Shown one piece after another: positions 1-8,455 of a DNA stretch of 56,258 nt. A model generated the notes under the pieces. It was not told the DNA's origin. It did no database searches and saw only the letters and a program-made list of their open reading frames with translations. The position numbers and the translations under genes were made by a program. This stretch comes from Proteiniphilum sp. UBA5267. Its GTDB lineage: Bacteria > Bacteroidota > Bacteroidia > Bacteroidales > Dysgonomonadaceae. Where the stretch lies: the NCBI GenBank assembly GCA_002411515.1, contig DHTF01000039.1, positions 12,317 through 68,574 on the forward strand, written 5' to 3'. The stretch's first letter is position 1. Every line of letters starts with the position of its first letter.

Positions 1-1778
1 TGTGTGATTGCCTCCAGATCGGTACCAGTAACGGCTTTGTCTTTTTCCCGGTAGATGCCGATCTCCGAAGCAATGGCCACAGCCGTCACCTTGTGGTCGC
101 CTGTGATCATTACAGGGCGGATGCCTGCGGTGCGACATTTTTTCACCGCCTCCATCACCTCGGGACGAGCCGGGTCGATCATGCCAAGCAACCCGATGAA
201 GACCAGCTCTTTTTCGATTGTTGCGTCAGTCACTTCCGCGGGAATGACATCTATATTCCTGTAAGCCACTGCCAGCACCCGAAGGGCCAATTGAGCCATC
301 CGGTGATTCTCTTTACGGATGGTTTCACGGTCTTCATCGGTGATGGGGCGTATGTTTCCGTGTATGAGGATGTGCGAGGTGACGGCCAGCACCTCATCGA
401 GGCCCCCTTTCACATGGATTCGAAAATCTCCTTCCCCCATCTTATTGATGGTGGCCATCCGTTTTCTGCCGGAATCGAAGGGTACTTCGCCTACACGGGG
501 GAATTGCTGATCAAGGACGAGTTTATTTTTCTTCAGCCCGAGCGCCACGTCCACGATGGCCGTCTCAGTAGGGTCACCGGCCGTTTCATGATGACCGTCG
601 GGACGCATCTTCAGATGAGCATCGGTACAGAGAACGGCTGTCTGCAACAACATATTCTCGTCGCTGTCGAGTTCTTCTGCAGGGGGAGCATTGCGGAAGT
701 CAATCGGGTTGCCACCGCTCCATCCTTCTACTACAGTCATCCTATTTTGTGTGAGCGTCCCGGTTTTGTCGGAACAGATTACCGTGGTGCTTCCCAGGGT
801 CTCCACCGACGGCAGGGTACGCACAATGGCATTTTGCTTTACCAGACGCTGCACACCAATGGCCAGCACAATGGTCGACACAATCTGCAATCCTTCAGGA
901 ATGGCTGCCACAGCAAGGCTCACCGCCATCATCAGCATCTCCAGCCATTCGTTGCCATACAACAGTCCCACCAGGAAGATCAGGGCACAAATGGCCAGCG
1001 CCAGATATCCCAGCAAGCGGCCCAGTTGCTCCAAGCGCTTCCCCATGGGTGTTTCCGTAGCTTCCGTGTTTTGCAGCATGTGGGCAATCTTACCTACCTC
1101 GGTCCCCATACCCGTGGCAATCACTACTCCCCGGCCACGACCATAGGTAACAATGCTGGTGGAAAATGCCATGTTGTGCCGGTCGCCCAATGGGATCTCT
1201 TTATCTGCGAGTTGTTCCTCGTTCTTCTCTACCGGTACCGACTCACCAGTGAGTGCGGACTCTTGTATTTTCAGGTTTGCCGTCTCAATCAATCTCAGGT
1301 CGGCCGGGATGATATCACCCGTATCGAGTACCACAATATCGCCGGGCACCAGATCGGTGGAAACCACCTCCTCCACTTGCCCTCCACGCAACACCTTCGA
1401 ATGGGGTGCACTCATCTTATTCAGCGCTTCGAGCGACGACTGTGCCTTCAGCTCCTGTACGGTACCAATGATTGCATTGACAACCAGAATGGCCAGGATC
1501 ACGAAGGTTTCCACCAGTCCCTCATCTTCCATCACACCAATGACTGCAGAGATGATCGCTGCAACCAGCAAAATAAGCACCATGCTGCTCTTGAATTGCT
1601 CGAAAAAGATGGTGAGAGCCGATTTTTGTTTTCTCGATTCAAGTCGGTTGGGTCCGTGCTCTGCAAGCCGCTCTGCTGCGGCTTCGATGGAAAGTCCAGA
1701 GTGAGAGTCAGTCTGAAACTGTTGCAAAACCGCTTCAATGGTTTGGCTGTAATGTCGGTCTGGTTGTTGTTTGCTCAT
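1..1778 (-). CDS. Cation-translocating P-type ATPase (Ca2+/SPCA-like), C-terminus beyond window
   Basis: Integral-membrane pump that uses ATP and an aspartyl-phosphate intermediate to move a cation, probably Ca2+, out of the cytoplasm. The start is the ATG at 1776-1778. About 592 residues are present and the 3' end lies outside the window. In order I read the N-terminal cation-ATPase domain (TIEAVLQQF, residues ~12-20), two membrane segments, the actuator motif LTGES, an M4 segment with PEGLQ near residue 293, the phosphorylation site SDKTGTLT near residue 338, a nucleotide-binding domain with KGGLDEVL, and the start of the hinge with MITGDHK. LTGES and DKTGTLT are invariant family motifs, so the class is certain. 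The Ca2+ assignment rests on the PEGL motif. Its last position is Gln, whereas PEGLP is usual. The gene is divergent from the EF-G2 gene. Confidence 0.9.
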   Translation of the reverse strand, partial: MSKQQPDRHYSQTIEAVLQQFQTDSHSGLSIEAAAERLAEHGPNRLESRKQKSALTIFFEQFKSSMVLILLVAAIISAVIGVMEDEGLVETFVILAILVVNAIIGTVQELKAQSSLEALNKMSAPHSKVLRGGQVEEVVSTDLVPGDIVVLDTGDIIPADLRLIETANLKIQESALTGESVPVEKNEEQLADKEIPLGDRHNMAFSTSIVTYGRGRGVVIATGMGTEVGKIAHMLQNTEATETPMGKRLEQLGRLLGYLALAICALIFLVGLLYGNEWLEMLMMAVSLAVAAIPEGLQIVSTIVLAIGVQRLVKQNAIVRTLPSVETLGSTTVICSDKTGTLTQNRMTVVEGWSGGNPIDFRNAPPAEELDSDENMLLQTAVLCTDAHLKMRPDGHHETAGDPTETAIVDVALGLKKNKLVLDQQFPRVGEVPFDSGRKRMATINKMGEGDFRIHVKGGLDEVLAVTSHILIHGNIRPITDEDRETIRKENHRMAQLALRVLAVAYRNIDVIPAEVTDATIEKELVFIGLLGMIDPARPEVMEAVKKCRTAGIRPVMITGDHKVTAVAIASEIGIYREKDKAVTGTDLEAIT

Positions 1779-1950
1779 CTGCTACTGTTTACGTTTGTAA
1801 TGTTTATAATATTGCATTCGGTGCATGCATAGCTATAGCTTAGGAGCTAGGCTCAGGCAAAGGAACATTTTATTCTTTTTTCAAACAAGTGAAAAGTGTG
1901 GAATGTTTTGCATTTTAACACTTTCCAACAGCCGCAGACCACCTAAATAT

Positions 1951-1964
1951 ATGTTGTATAACAT
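1951..1964. promoter_or_regulatory. Palindrome ATGTT-N4-AACAT upstream of EF-G2 (possible CRP/FNR-type site)
   Basis: A 14-base palindrome, ATGTT GTAT AACAT, extends by one pair on each side to TATGTT/AACATA. The 5-4-5 geometry is that of CRP/FNR-family operators. It lies in the 383-base divergent gap between the P-type ATPase and EF-G2 genes, about 40 bases upstream of a weak -7-like box (TATAAATTG, 1996-2004). In Bacteroides thetaiotaomicron EF-G2 is activated by the CRP-family regulator Cur. Linking this palindrome to a Cur-like protein is inference. Confidence 0.35.
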
Positions 1965-2023
1965 AAATGGAACATTTTTTTTCTCATTCGATTTTTATAA
2001 ATTGCAGGCGCTATTAAGACATG

Positions 2024-2061
2024 ATGACTTTGTGAGTCTTCACCGACGCAAAGTCATTTTT
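2024..2061 (+). terminator. Hairpin plus short T-run in the EF-G2 leader (attenuator-like)
   Basis: ATGACTTTG (2024-2032) pairs perfectly with CAAAGTCAT (2049-2057), and an inner GTGA/TCAC helix (2032-2035 with 2040-2043) can form as an alternative or shifted extension. The right arm runs into five T (2057-2061). The structure sits about 100 bases before the EF-G2 start codon and downstream of any likely promoter, so it would lie in the mRNA leader. It could act as an attenuator, as the end of a short leader RNA, or as a stability element. No other feature in this gap explains it. Confidence 0.45.
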
Positions 2062-2161
2062 ATTGCCTTATTTCAGATAGCATCAACTGATCAATACCCA
2101 ACGTTTTCTCAACGTGATGCTGATCAACTTGGCATATTATTTTTTTAAATATTTTCTTATC

Positions 2162-4318
2162 ATGAAAGTTTACAAAACCAATGAAATTAAGAACATTGCT
2201 GTTATCGGCAATGCGGGATCAGGTAAGACCACCCTCGCTGAAGCTATGCTTTACGAGTGTGGTCTTATAAAACGACGTGGTACCATCGATGGGAAGAACA
2301 CCGTGAGTGACTATTTTCCCGTGGAAAAAGATTATGGTTATTCTGTTTTCTCCACTCTTTTTTCATACGAGTGGAAAGAGAAGCTGATGAACTTTATCGA
2401 CTGTCCCGGGTCGGACGATTTCGTGGGCGGCGTAGTCTCGGCACTCAATGTCACCGACATGGCACTGATGCTCATTGATGCAGCAAACGGTGTGGGCGTG
2501 GGTACCATCAACCAATTCCGTTACGTGGACGAGATGAAAAAACCTCTGGTGTTGCTGATCAATCGGATGGACCATGAGAAAGCAGATTATGAAAATACGC
2601 TGGCCAGCCTCAAGGAGCTCTATGGAAGCAAGGTGGTGCCAGTGCAATATCCAACAGGCAGCGGAACAGCATTCGACGGCATTGTGGATGTACTGAAACA
2701 AAAATATTACCACTGGAAGCCGGGGAGCACCGCTCCCGATGTACTTGAAATTCCCCAAAGCGAACAGGAGCGTGCCGGTGAGTATTATCAGGCTCTCCTC
2801 GAAGCAGCAGCAGAAAACGACGAGGGACTGATGGAGAAATATTTCGATCAGGGTTCACTCACCGAAGAGGAGATGCGCGATGGCATCCAAAAAGGAATGA
2901 TCAGCCACACCCTTTTCCCGCTCTTCTGTGCCTCGGCCGAGAAAAATATGGCGGTACACCGCATCATGAACTTCCTGAGTATGGTAGCCCCCTCACCCAC
3001 CGACGTGGCGGCACCGATAAACAACGAGGGGAAAGAAGTAAAAGCCGATGCCTCGGCACCTACCAGTCTCTTTTTCTTCAAAACAACTGTAGAACCTCAC
3101 ATCGGGGAAGTTTCCTACTTCAAGGTCATGTCGGGTACAGTAAGGGAAGGTGACGACCTGGCCAACATGAACCGTGGTTCCAAGGAACGCCTGGCACAAA
3201 TCTATACCGTGGCCGGACAGATCCGCAACAAGGTAGAAGAGCTACAGGCAGGCAGTATTGGCGCAGCAGTGAAACTGAAAGACGTGCGCACCGGCAATAC
3301 ACTGAATGCCAAAGGAGCCGATTATCTGTTTGACTTCATCAAATATCCCGAACCACGCTACCGCAGAGCCATCAAAGCGGTAAACGAATCGAACTCTGAA
3401 AAAATGAGCGAAGCACTTACACGGATGAAGGCGGAGGATCCTACCTGGATCGTGGAAGTATCGAAGGAACTAAAACAAACCATCGTTTCGGGACAGGGCG
3501 AGTTTCACCTCAGGACACTGAAATGGCGCCTCGAGAACAACGACAAGATCGAGATCGAATTCATGGAGCCCAAAATTCCTTATCGTGAAACCATCACCAA
3601 GCAGGCTCGAGCAGACTACCGCCACAAGAAACAATCGGGTGGTGCCGGTCAGTTCGGAGAGGTACATCTCATCATAGAACCATACACCGAAGGAATGCCT
3701 GTGCAGGAGACCTACCGCTTCAACGGACAGGAATTCAAGATCCAGAATCGCGACACCCAGGTGATCGACCTCGACTGGGGTGGTAAGCTGGTGTTTGTCA
3801 ACAGCATCGTGGGTGGAGCCATTGACGCCCGTTTTCTGCCTGCCATCCTCAAGGGGATCATGGGACGCATGGAACAGGGACCGCTCACCGGATCGTATGC
3901 ACGCGATGTGCGTGTAATCGTCTATGACGGCAAGATGCACCCGGTAGATTCCAATGAAATCTCCTTTATGCTGGCTGGACGAAATGCATTCAGCACCGCT
4001 TTTAAAAACGCAGGACCCAAGATCCTGGAACCGGTTTACGATGTCGTCGTTTCTGTGCCGGGAGATTATATGGGTGATGTGATGAGCGACCTGCAGGGAC
4101 GACGTGCCATCATCATGGGTATGGAGAGCGAGAAAGGATTTGAGAAGTTGAAAGCCAAGGTGCCCCTGAAAGAAATGGGCAGCTACTCCACCTCACTGAG
4201 CTCCATTACCGGTGGCAGGGCTTCCTTCAGCATGAAATTTTCCAGCTACGAACTGGTACCTGCCGATGTACAGGAGAAGCTGCTGAAGGCTTACGAAGAA
4301 CAGGAAAAAGAGGATTAA
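2162..4318 (+). CDS. fusA2: Elongation factor G paralogue EF-G2 with degenerate GTPase centre
   Basis: Translation elongation factor acting on the ribosome in tRNA-mRNA translocation. The chosen ATG at 2162 gives 718 residues, and the protein begins directly at the G domain. The P-loop is present (GNAGSGKT, residues 16-23), but the other G motifs differ from housekeeping EF-G. The G3 motif is DCPGSDDF (residues 80-87) where canonical EF-G has DTPGHVDF, so the catalytic His is Ser. The RGITI switch I motif with its Mg-binding Thr is not recognisable (VEKDYGYSV). G4 is NRMD rather than NKMD. Domains II to V follow, with normal-looking C-terminal sequence such as GRRAIIMGME. Bacteroides EF-G2, which sustains translation under starvation without GTP hydrolysis, is the closest described protein; equivalence is inference. 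The gene is monocistronic, with a leader hairpin upstream and an intrinsic terminator downstream. An in-frame ATG at 2114 would only add a hydrophobic, non-conserved stretch. Confidence 0.9.
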   Translation: MKVYKTNEIKNIAVIGNAGSGKTTLAEAMLYECGLIKRRGTIDGKNTVSDYFPVEKDYGYSVFSTLFSYEWKEKLMNFIDCPGSDDFVGGVVSALNVTDMALMLIDAANGVGVGTINQFRYVDEMKKPLVLLINRMDHEKADYENTLASLKELYGSKVVPVQYPTGSGTAFDGIVDVLKQKYYHWKPGSTAPDVLEIPQSEQERAGEYYQALLEAAAENDEGLMEKYFDQGSLTEEEMRDGIQKGMISHTLFPLFCASAEKNMAVHRIMNFLSMVAPSPTDVAAPINNEGKEVKADASAPTSLFFFKTTVEPHIGEVSYFKVMSGTVREGDDLANMNRGSKERLAQIYTVAGQIRNKVEELQAGSIGAAVKLKDVRTGNTLNAKGADYLFDFIKYPEPRYRRAIKAVNESNSEKMSEALTRMKAEDPTWIVEVSKELKQTIVSGQGEFHLRTLKWRLENNDKIEIEFMEPKIPYRETITKQARADYRHKKQSGGAGQFGEVHLIIEPYTEGMPVQETYRFNGQEFKIQNRDTQVIDLDWGGKLVFVNSIVGGAIDARFLPAILKGIMGRMEQGPLTGSYARDVRVIVYDGKMHPVDSNEISFMLAGRNAFSTAFKNAGPKILEPVYDVVVSVPGDYMGDVMSDLQGRRAIIMGMESEKGFEKLKAKVPLKEMGSYSTSLSSITGGRASFSMKFSSYELVPADVQEKLLKAYEEQEKED

Positions 4319-4347
4319 TCGATACTCATTTTTCGTACTTACATAGC

Positions 4348-4381
4348 AAGGGCAGCCCAAAAGGACTGCCCTTCTTTATTT
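4348..4381 (+). terminator. Intrinsic terminator of EF-G2
   Basis: AAGGGCAG (4348-4355) pairs with CTGCCCTT (4366-4373) across a 10-base loop and is followed by a T-rich tract. It lies 30 bases after the EF-G2 stop codon. The reverse strand has no T-run after the stem, so it serves the plus strand only. Confidence 0.85.
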
Positions 4382-4477
4382 CAATCTGCTGAAAACTATT
4401 CCTCAAAGCGTTTTCCTATTACTCGCAAACCACTGATTACAAAACGTTTACTTCCCAGGAACAGAAAGTCAAAAACT

Positions 4478-5698
4478 CTACAAACTCTTCTCCAGATTCC
4501 GTTTCAGTGCCTGCAGAAACTCCTGCGTGGTAAGCCATGTATTGCGTGAGGCATCGTTGCCGTGTACCAACAGAGCCAGATCCTTCGTCATCTCGCCGCC
4601 CTCGACCGTTTCCACGCATACTTGCTCAAGTTTTTGACAGAAATCGATAAGCTCCGGGTTGTGATCGAGTTTTCCACGGTGTGCCAATCCCCCGGTCCAT
4701 GCAAAGATGGAGGCGATGGGGTTGGTGCTGGTTTCCTTTCCCTGTCGATGCTGACGATAGTGGCGCGTGACGGTACCGTGTGCTGCTTCGGCCTCCACCG
4801 TCTTGCCGTCGGGCGTAACCAGGATGGATGACATCATACCCAAAGAGCCGAAACCTTGGGCTACGGTGTCGGACTGCACATCACCATCGTAGTTCTTGCA
4901 GGCCCATACGAAACCGCCTTTCCATTTCATGGCAGAGGCCACCATGTCGTCGATCAGACGATGCTCGTAGGTGATGCCAGCTTCATGAAACAATCCTTTG
5001 AACTCATTTTCATATACCTCCTGGAAGATATCCTTGAAACGACCGTCATAGGCCTTCAGGATGGTATTTTTTGTGGACATGTAGAGCGGATACTTCTTTG
5101 TCAGTGCCATCTGAAAGGAGGAACGAGCAAAGCCGTAGATCGACTCGTCGGTGTTGTACATGGCCATGGCCACGCCATCGCCCTGGAAGTTGAAAACGTC
5201 CCAGCTTTGGGTAGCACCATCTTCACCGGTGAAGGTCATGGTGAGTTTTCCTTTCCCTTTGATCACGGTGTCGGTGGCGCGATACTGATCTCCGAAGGCA
5301 TGACGGCCGATGATGATGGGCTCTGTCCATCCTTGCACATAGCGGGGTATGTTGCTGCAGATGATTGGCTCCCGGAAGACAGTACCGCCCACGATGTTGC
5401 GGATGGTGCCGTTGGGCGACTTCCACATCTTCTTCAGGCCAAACTCCTCCACACGCGCTTCATCGGGCGTAATGGTGGCACACTTGATTCCGACATTGTA
5501 TTTTTTGATCGCCTCCGCCGCATCGATGGTTACCTGATCGTTTGTGGCATCCCTGTTTTGGATGCTGAGATCGTAATATTTGACATCCAGATCGAGATAA
5601 GGCAGGATCAGCTGTTCTTTGATAAATGACCAGATAATTCTGGTCATTTCATCTCCATCCAGCTCAACGACCGGATTTTGCACTTTTATTTTTTGCAT
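4478..5698 (-). CDS. icd: Isocitrate dehydrogenase, NADP-dependent, eukaryote-like type
   Basis: Cytosolic enzyme oxidising isocitrate to 2-oxoglutarate and CO2. It has 406 residues from the ATG at 5698, which leaves 7 bases after the citrate synthase stop; starting further upstream would run into that gene. The sequence follows the homodimeric eukaryotic IDH family closely: [12 protein letters not shown] at the N-terminus, the substrate-binding [16 protein letters not shown] segment (its Arg matches human IDH1 Arg132), and HGTVTRHYR near residue 310. The Arg-His pair in that last motif is the known NADP 2'-phosphate contact in this family, so NADP preference is predicted with good confidence. 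It is last in an aconitase, NAD-type IDH, citrate synthase, NADP-type IDH operon, so the cell has two unrelated-type isocitrate dehydrogenases side by side. Confidence 0.95.
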   Translation of the reverse strand: MQKIKVQNPVVELDGDEMTRIIWSFIKEQLILPYLDLDVKYYDLSIQNRDATNDQVTIDAAEAIKKYNVGIKCATITPDEARVEEFGLKKMWKSPNGTIRNIVGGTVFREPIICSNIPRYVQGWTEPIIIGRHAFGDQYRATDTVIKGKGKLTMTFTGEDGATQSWDVFNFQGDGVAMAMYNTDESIYGFARSSFQMALTKKYPLYMSTKNTILKAYDGRFKDIFQEVYENEFKGLFHEAGITYEHRLIDDMVASAMKWKGGFVWACKNYDGDVQSDTVAQGFGSLGMMSSILVTPDGKTVEAEAAHGTVTRHYRQHRQGKETSTNPIASIFAWTGGLAHRGKLDHNPELIDFCQKLEQVCVETVEGGEMTKDLALLVHGNDASRNTWLTTQEFLQALKRNLEKSL

Positions 5699-5705
5699 AG
5701 GGTTT

Positions 5706-7061
5706 TTATCTCTCGTTGATGGGAATAAAGAGTTGTTTTTCGCGTACATTCTTATAAGCCGGGCGAATAAGACGCTTGCTGGTGAAATTCAATTCCTCAA
5801 TGCGGTGTGCCGACCAGCCAACAATGCGGGCCATGGCAAACAGCGGGGTAAATACTTCTCCGGGCAACCCGATGGCATCATATACGAAGCCCGAGTAAAA
5901 GTCCACGTTGATGCAGGTTCTTGCTTTGGCAGTTTCTTTTTTGAAGCCGAGGAACACTTCCACGGCACGTTGCTCAATCAGCTCCATGAACTCAAACTCT
6001 GCAAGTCGGCCTTTCTCTATGGCTAGCTCGCGTGCCATAGATTTCAGCAGATCGGCCCTGGGATCACTAATGGTATAGACTGCATGACCGATACCATAAA
6101 TCAGGCCCGTTCGGTCAAATGCTTCTTTGCGGAGAATCTTCAACAGGTAGTTGTCAATCTGATCGACACTCTGCCAGTCGCTCACATTCTTTTTCATATC
6201 TTCGAGCATACCCTGCACCTTGATGTTGGCACCGCCATGGAGCGGTCCCTTGAGCGAACCGATGCCCGCAGCGATGGCCGAGTAGGTATCTGTCTCCGTG
6301 GAGCTGGTCACGCGCACCGAGAAGGTGGAGTTATTTCCACCACCATGCTCTGCATGAAGGATCAGTGCAAGATCGAGGATCTTAATATCCAGCTCGGTAT
6401 ATTTATCGCGCCCCTTCATCATAAACAGGAAATTCTCCGCTACGGAGCGGTCTTCATAGGGGTGACGGATATGCAGCGAACGCCCCATCTGATCGTGACG
6501 CAACACCTGATAGGCATAAGCGATGATGGTGGGGAACTTCGCAATGAGGTTCACCGACTGCCGGACGAGGTTTTCGGGCGAGATGTCATCGGGATTCTCA
6601 TCGTAAGCGTACAGCTCCAGCACACTTCGGGCCAGGATGTTCATGATGTTTTTTCCTTTCAGTGAAAGGATATTCATGGTTGCTGTATGATTGAGCGGCA
6701 TGGTTTGCGCAAGGAGTGATTTCACCGCGTCGAGTTCCGCTTTGGTAGGTAGTTTTCCGGAGAGAAGCAGGTAGGTTGTTTCTTCAAAACCAAGTCTGTT
6801 TTCTGTCTGAATTCCTTTCACCAGCTCTTCCACATCCATGCCCCTGTAGTAGAGTTTTCCGGGTATCGGCTTCAGGGTTCCATCCTCCTGACGTTCATAG
6901 CCTACCACATCGCCAACACGGGTAAGGCCCGCCAACACGCCGGAATGATCTTCGTTACGCAGTCCACGCTTTACGCCCATTTTCAAGAAAAGATCTTTAT
7001 CTATGTTGCTCGTGTAAGCGATGGAATCCGATAAAATTTTCGTCAACTGTTCATTATCCAT
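5706..7061 (-). CDS. gltA: Citrate synthase
   Basis: Condenses oxaloacetate and acetyl-CoA to citrate, the entry step of the oxidative TCA branch. It has 451 residues, slightly longer than the common 370-430. Recognisable active-site segments include [15 protein letters not shown] (substrate-binding His), GPLHGGAN (catalytic His) and [14 protein letters not shown] (oxaloacetate-binding His), and a conserved Asp lies in [16 protein letters not shown]. There is no N-terminal regulatory zinc domain of the E. coli type. It sits between the two isocitrate dehydrogenase genes, 114 bases after the stop of the upstream one, so a secondary promoter in that gap is possible, although I found no clear -7 box. 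Its role is probably 2-oxoglutarate and glutamate supply rather than a full cycle, since no 2-oxoglutarate dehydrogenase is visible here. Confidence 0.97.
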   Translation of the reverse strand: MDNEQLTKILSDSIAYTSNIDKDLFLKMGVKRGLRNEDHSGVLAGLTRVGDVVGYERQEDGTLKPIPGKLYYRGMDVEELVKGIQTENRLGFEETTYLLLSGKLPTKAELDAVKSLLAQTMPLNHTATMNILSLKGKNIMNILARSVLELYAYDENPDDISPENLVRQSVNLIAKFPTIIAYAYQVLRHDQMGRSLHIRHPYEDRSVAENFLFMMKGRDKYTELDIKILDLALILHAEHGGGNNSTFSVRVTSSTETDTYSAIAAGIGSLKGPLHGGANIKVQGMLEDMKKNVSDWQSVDQIDNYLLKILRKEAFDRTGLIYGIGHAVYTISDPRADLLKSMARELAIEKGRLAEFEFMELIEQRAVEVFLGFKKETAKARTCINVDFYSGFVYDAIGLPGEVFTPLFAMARIVGWSAHRIEELNFTSKRLIRPAYKNVREKQLFIPINER

Positions 7062-7175
7062 TTTTCAGTATGTTTTGTTTGTTATGATACGACAAATGTT
7101 TTGTGGGGCCTGTTTCGGCATGGTTGTTGTTTTAACATACATTCAGCCCTTTTTGTTTACTTTGCATGCTTTTTC

Positions 7176-8432
7176 TTATAAGTTTTCGATCACCTTTTGA
7201 GAGAATTGTGTGGTGGTCTGCGATTTCCCGTTTTCCATGAAGCGTGCCAGGTCGGGTGTGGCATAACCCGCTTCAAAAAGCTTCTCCAGCGAAGCGGTAA
7301 TCAGCTTTCCTGCATCATGCCATCCCATGTATTCCAGCATCATCACGGCCGAGAGCAGCATAGAGCAAGGGTTGGCCTTCTCTTTCCCCACAATATCGGG
7401 AGCCGTACCATGGGTTGCTTCGAAGATAGCGTGACCTGTACGGTAGTTGATGTTGGCACCTGGGGCGATACCAATACCTCCTACCATGGCAGCCAGTTGA
7501 TCAGAGATATAATCGCCGTTCAGGTTAAGTGTAGCCACCACCGCATACTCCTCGGGTTTCAGCAAGGTGTTTTGCAGGAAGGCGTCCGCGATGACATCTT
7601 TGATAAAAATCCTGCCCGACGAGAGAGCCTGGTTGTAAGCCGCCACTGCCGCATCGAGTCCTTTCTCGGCTTTTATGCTATTGAAACGGTGCTCGGTGAA
7701 GGTCTGATCGGGAAACTCACGTTCTGCCAGCGCATATCCCCACTTTTTAAAACCACCCTCGGTAAACTTCATGATGTTTCCTTTGTGAACCAGTGTGACC
7801 GAAGGGAGCTTGTGCTCCAAAGCATAACCGATTGCGGCACGTACCAGCCGCTCTGTACCCTCTACCGACACCGGTTTTACGCCGAGGGAAGTGGTCTCGG
7901 GAAAGCGAATTTTCGCAACGCCCATCTCCTCTTTCAAAAAGGTGAGCACCTTTTTCACCTCGGGCGTGCCGGCCGCCCACTCGATACCGGCATAAATATC
8001 TTCGGTGTTCTCCCGAAAGATGGTGACATGAACCTTCTCGGGATGTAGCAGTGGAGTGGCGACACCTCGGAACCAGCGTACCGGCCGCAGACACACGTAC
8101 AGATCGAGTTCCTGACGCAGAGCCACGTTCAGAGAACGAATTCCCTCTCCCACGGGTGTGGTGAGCGGACCTTTGATGCCGACAAGATTGTCGCGGAACA
8201 TCTCTATTGTCTCGGCTGGTAACCAGCTTCCCACCTTGTTATAGGCTTTTTCTCCCGCCAGTACCTCCTTCCAGGTAATTTTTCGTTTTCCTCCGTACGT
8301 TTTTTCCACTGCTGCATTGACAATCTGCTGGACAAACGGAGTGATTTCTTTGCCGATCCCATCCCCTTCAATAAAGGGGATCAGGGGATGATCGGGTACA
8401 AGGAGCCGATCACCTTGTTTAATTATTTGCAT
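7176..8432 (-). CDS. Isocitrate dehydrogenase, E. coli-type fold with NAD-specific signature
   Basis: Oxidises isocitrate to 2-oxoglutarate. It is homologous to E. coli Icd along its length: IEGDGIG, the [13 protein letters not shown] loop holding the phosphorylatable Ser, [29 protein letters not shown] and IGIAPGANI. The cofactor region reads [16 protein letters not shown]. By alignment, the E. coli NADP determinants Lys344, Tyr345 and Val351 are replaced by Asp, Ile and Ala, which are the changes that switch E. coli IDH to NAD. Tyr391 is Pro, and Arg395 is retained. I therefore predict an NAD-dependent enzyme. The ATG at 8432 matches the family N-terminus; a GTG at 8459 overlapping the aconitase stop (GTGA) would add nine residues. 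It is second in the TCA operon. No isocitrate dehydrogenase kinase gene is nearby. Confidence 0.92.
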   Translation of the reverse strand: MQIIKQGDRLLVPDHPLIPFIEGDGIGKEITPFVQQIVNAAVEKTYGGKRKITWKEVLAGEKAYNKVGSWLPAETIEMFRDNLVGIKGPLTTPVGEGIRSLNVALRQELDLYVCLRPVRWFRGVATPLLHPEKVHVTIFRENTEDIYAGIEWAAGTPEVKKVLTFLKEEMGVAKIRFPETTSLGVKPVSVEGTERLVRAAIGYALEHKLPSVTLVHKGNIMKFTEGGFKKWGYALAEREFPDQTFTEHRFNSIKAEKGLDAAVAAYNQALSSGRIFIKDVIADAFLQNTLLKPEEYAVVATLNLNGDYISDQLAAMVGGIGIAPGANINYRTGHAIFEATHGTAPDIVGKEKANPCSMLLSAVMMLEYMGWHDAGKLITASLEKLFEAGYATPDLARFMENGKSQTTTQFSQKVIENL

Positions 8433-8455
8433 GGACTGTCCGTGTGAAAGTTGGT

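Noticed and set aside
93..1832. Long plus-strand open frame across the start of the window
   Set aside because: It is the antisense shadow of the P-type ATPase. The minus strand carries invariant motifs (DKTGTLT, TGES, TGDHK), and the plus-strand translation is His/Gln-rich without any domain.
7176..8432. Isopropylmalate or homoisocitrate dehydrogenase instead of isocitrate dehydrogenase
   Set aside because: Full-length similarity to E. coli Icd, including the [12 protein letters not shown] phosphorylation-loop segment, and the TCA operon context. Only the cofactor residues resemble the NAD-using paralogues.
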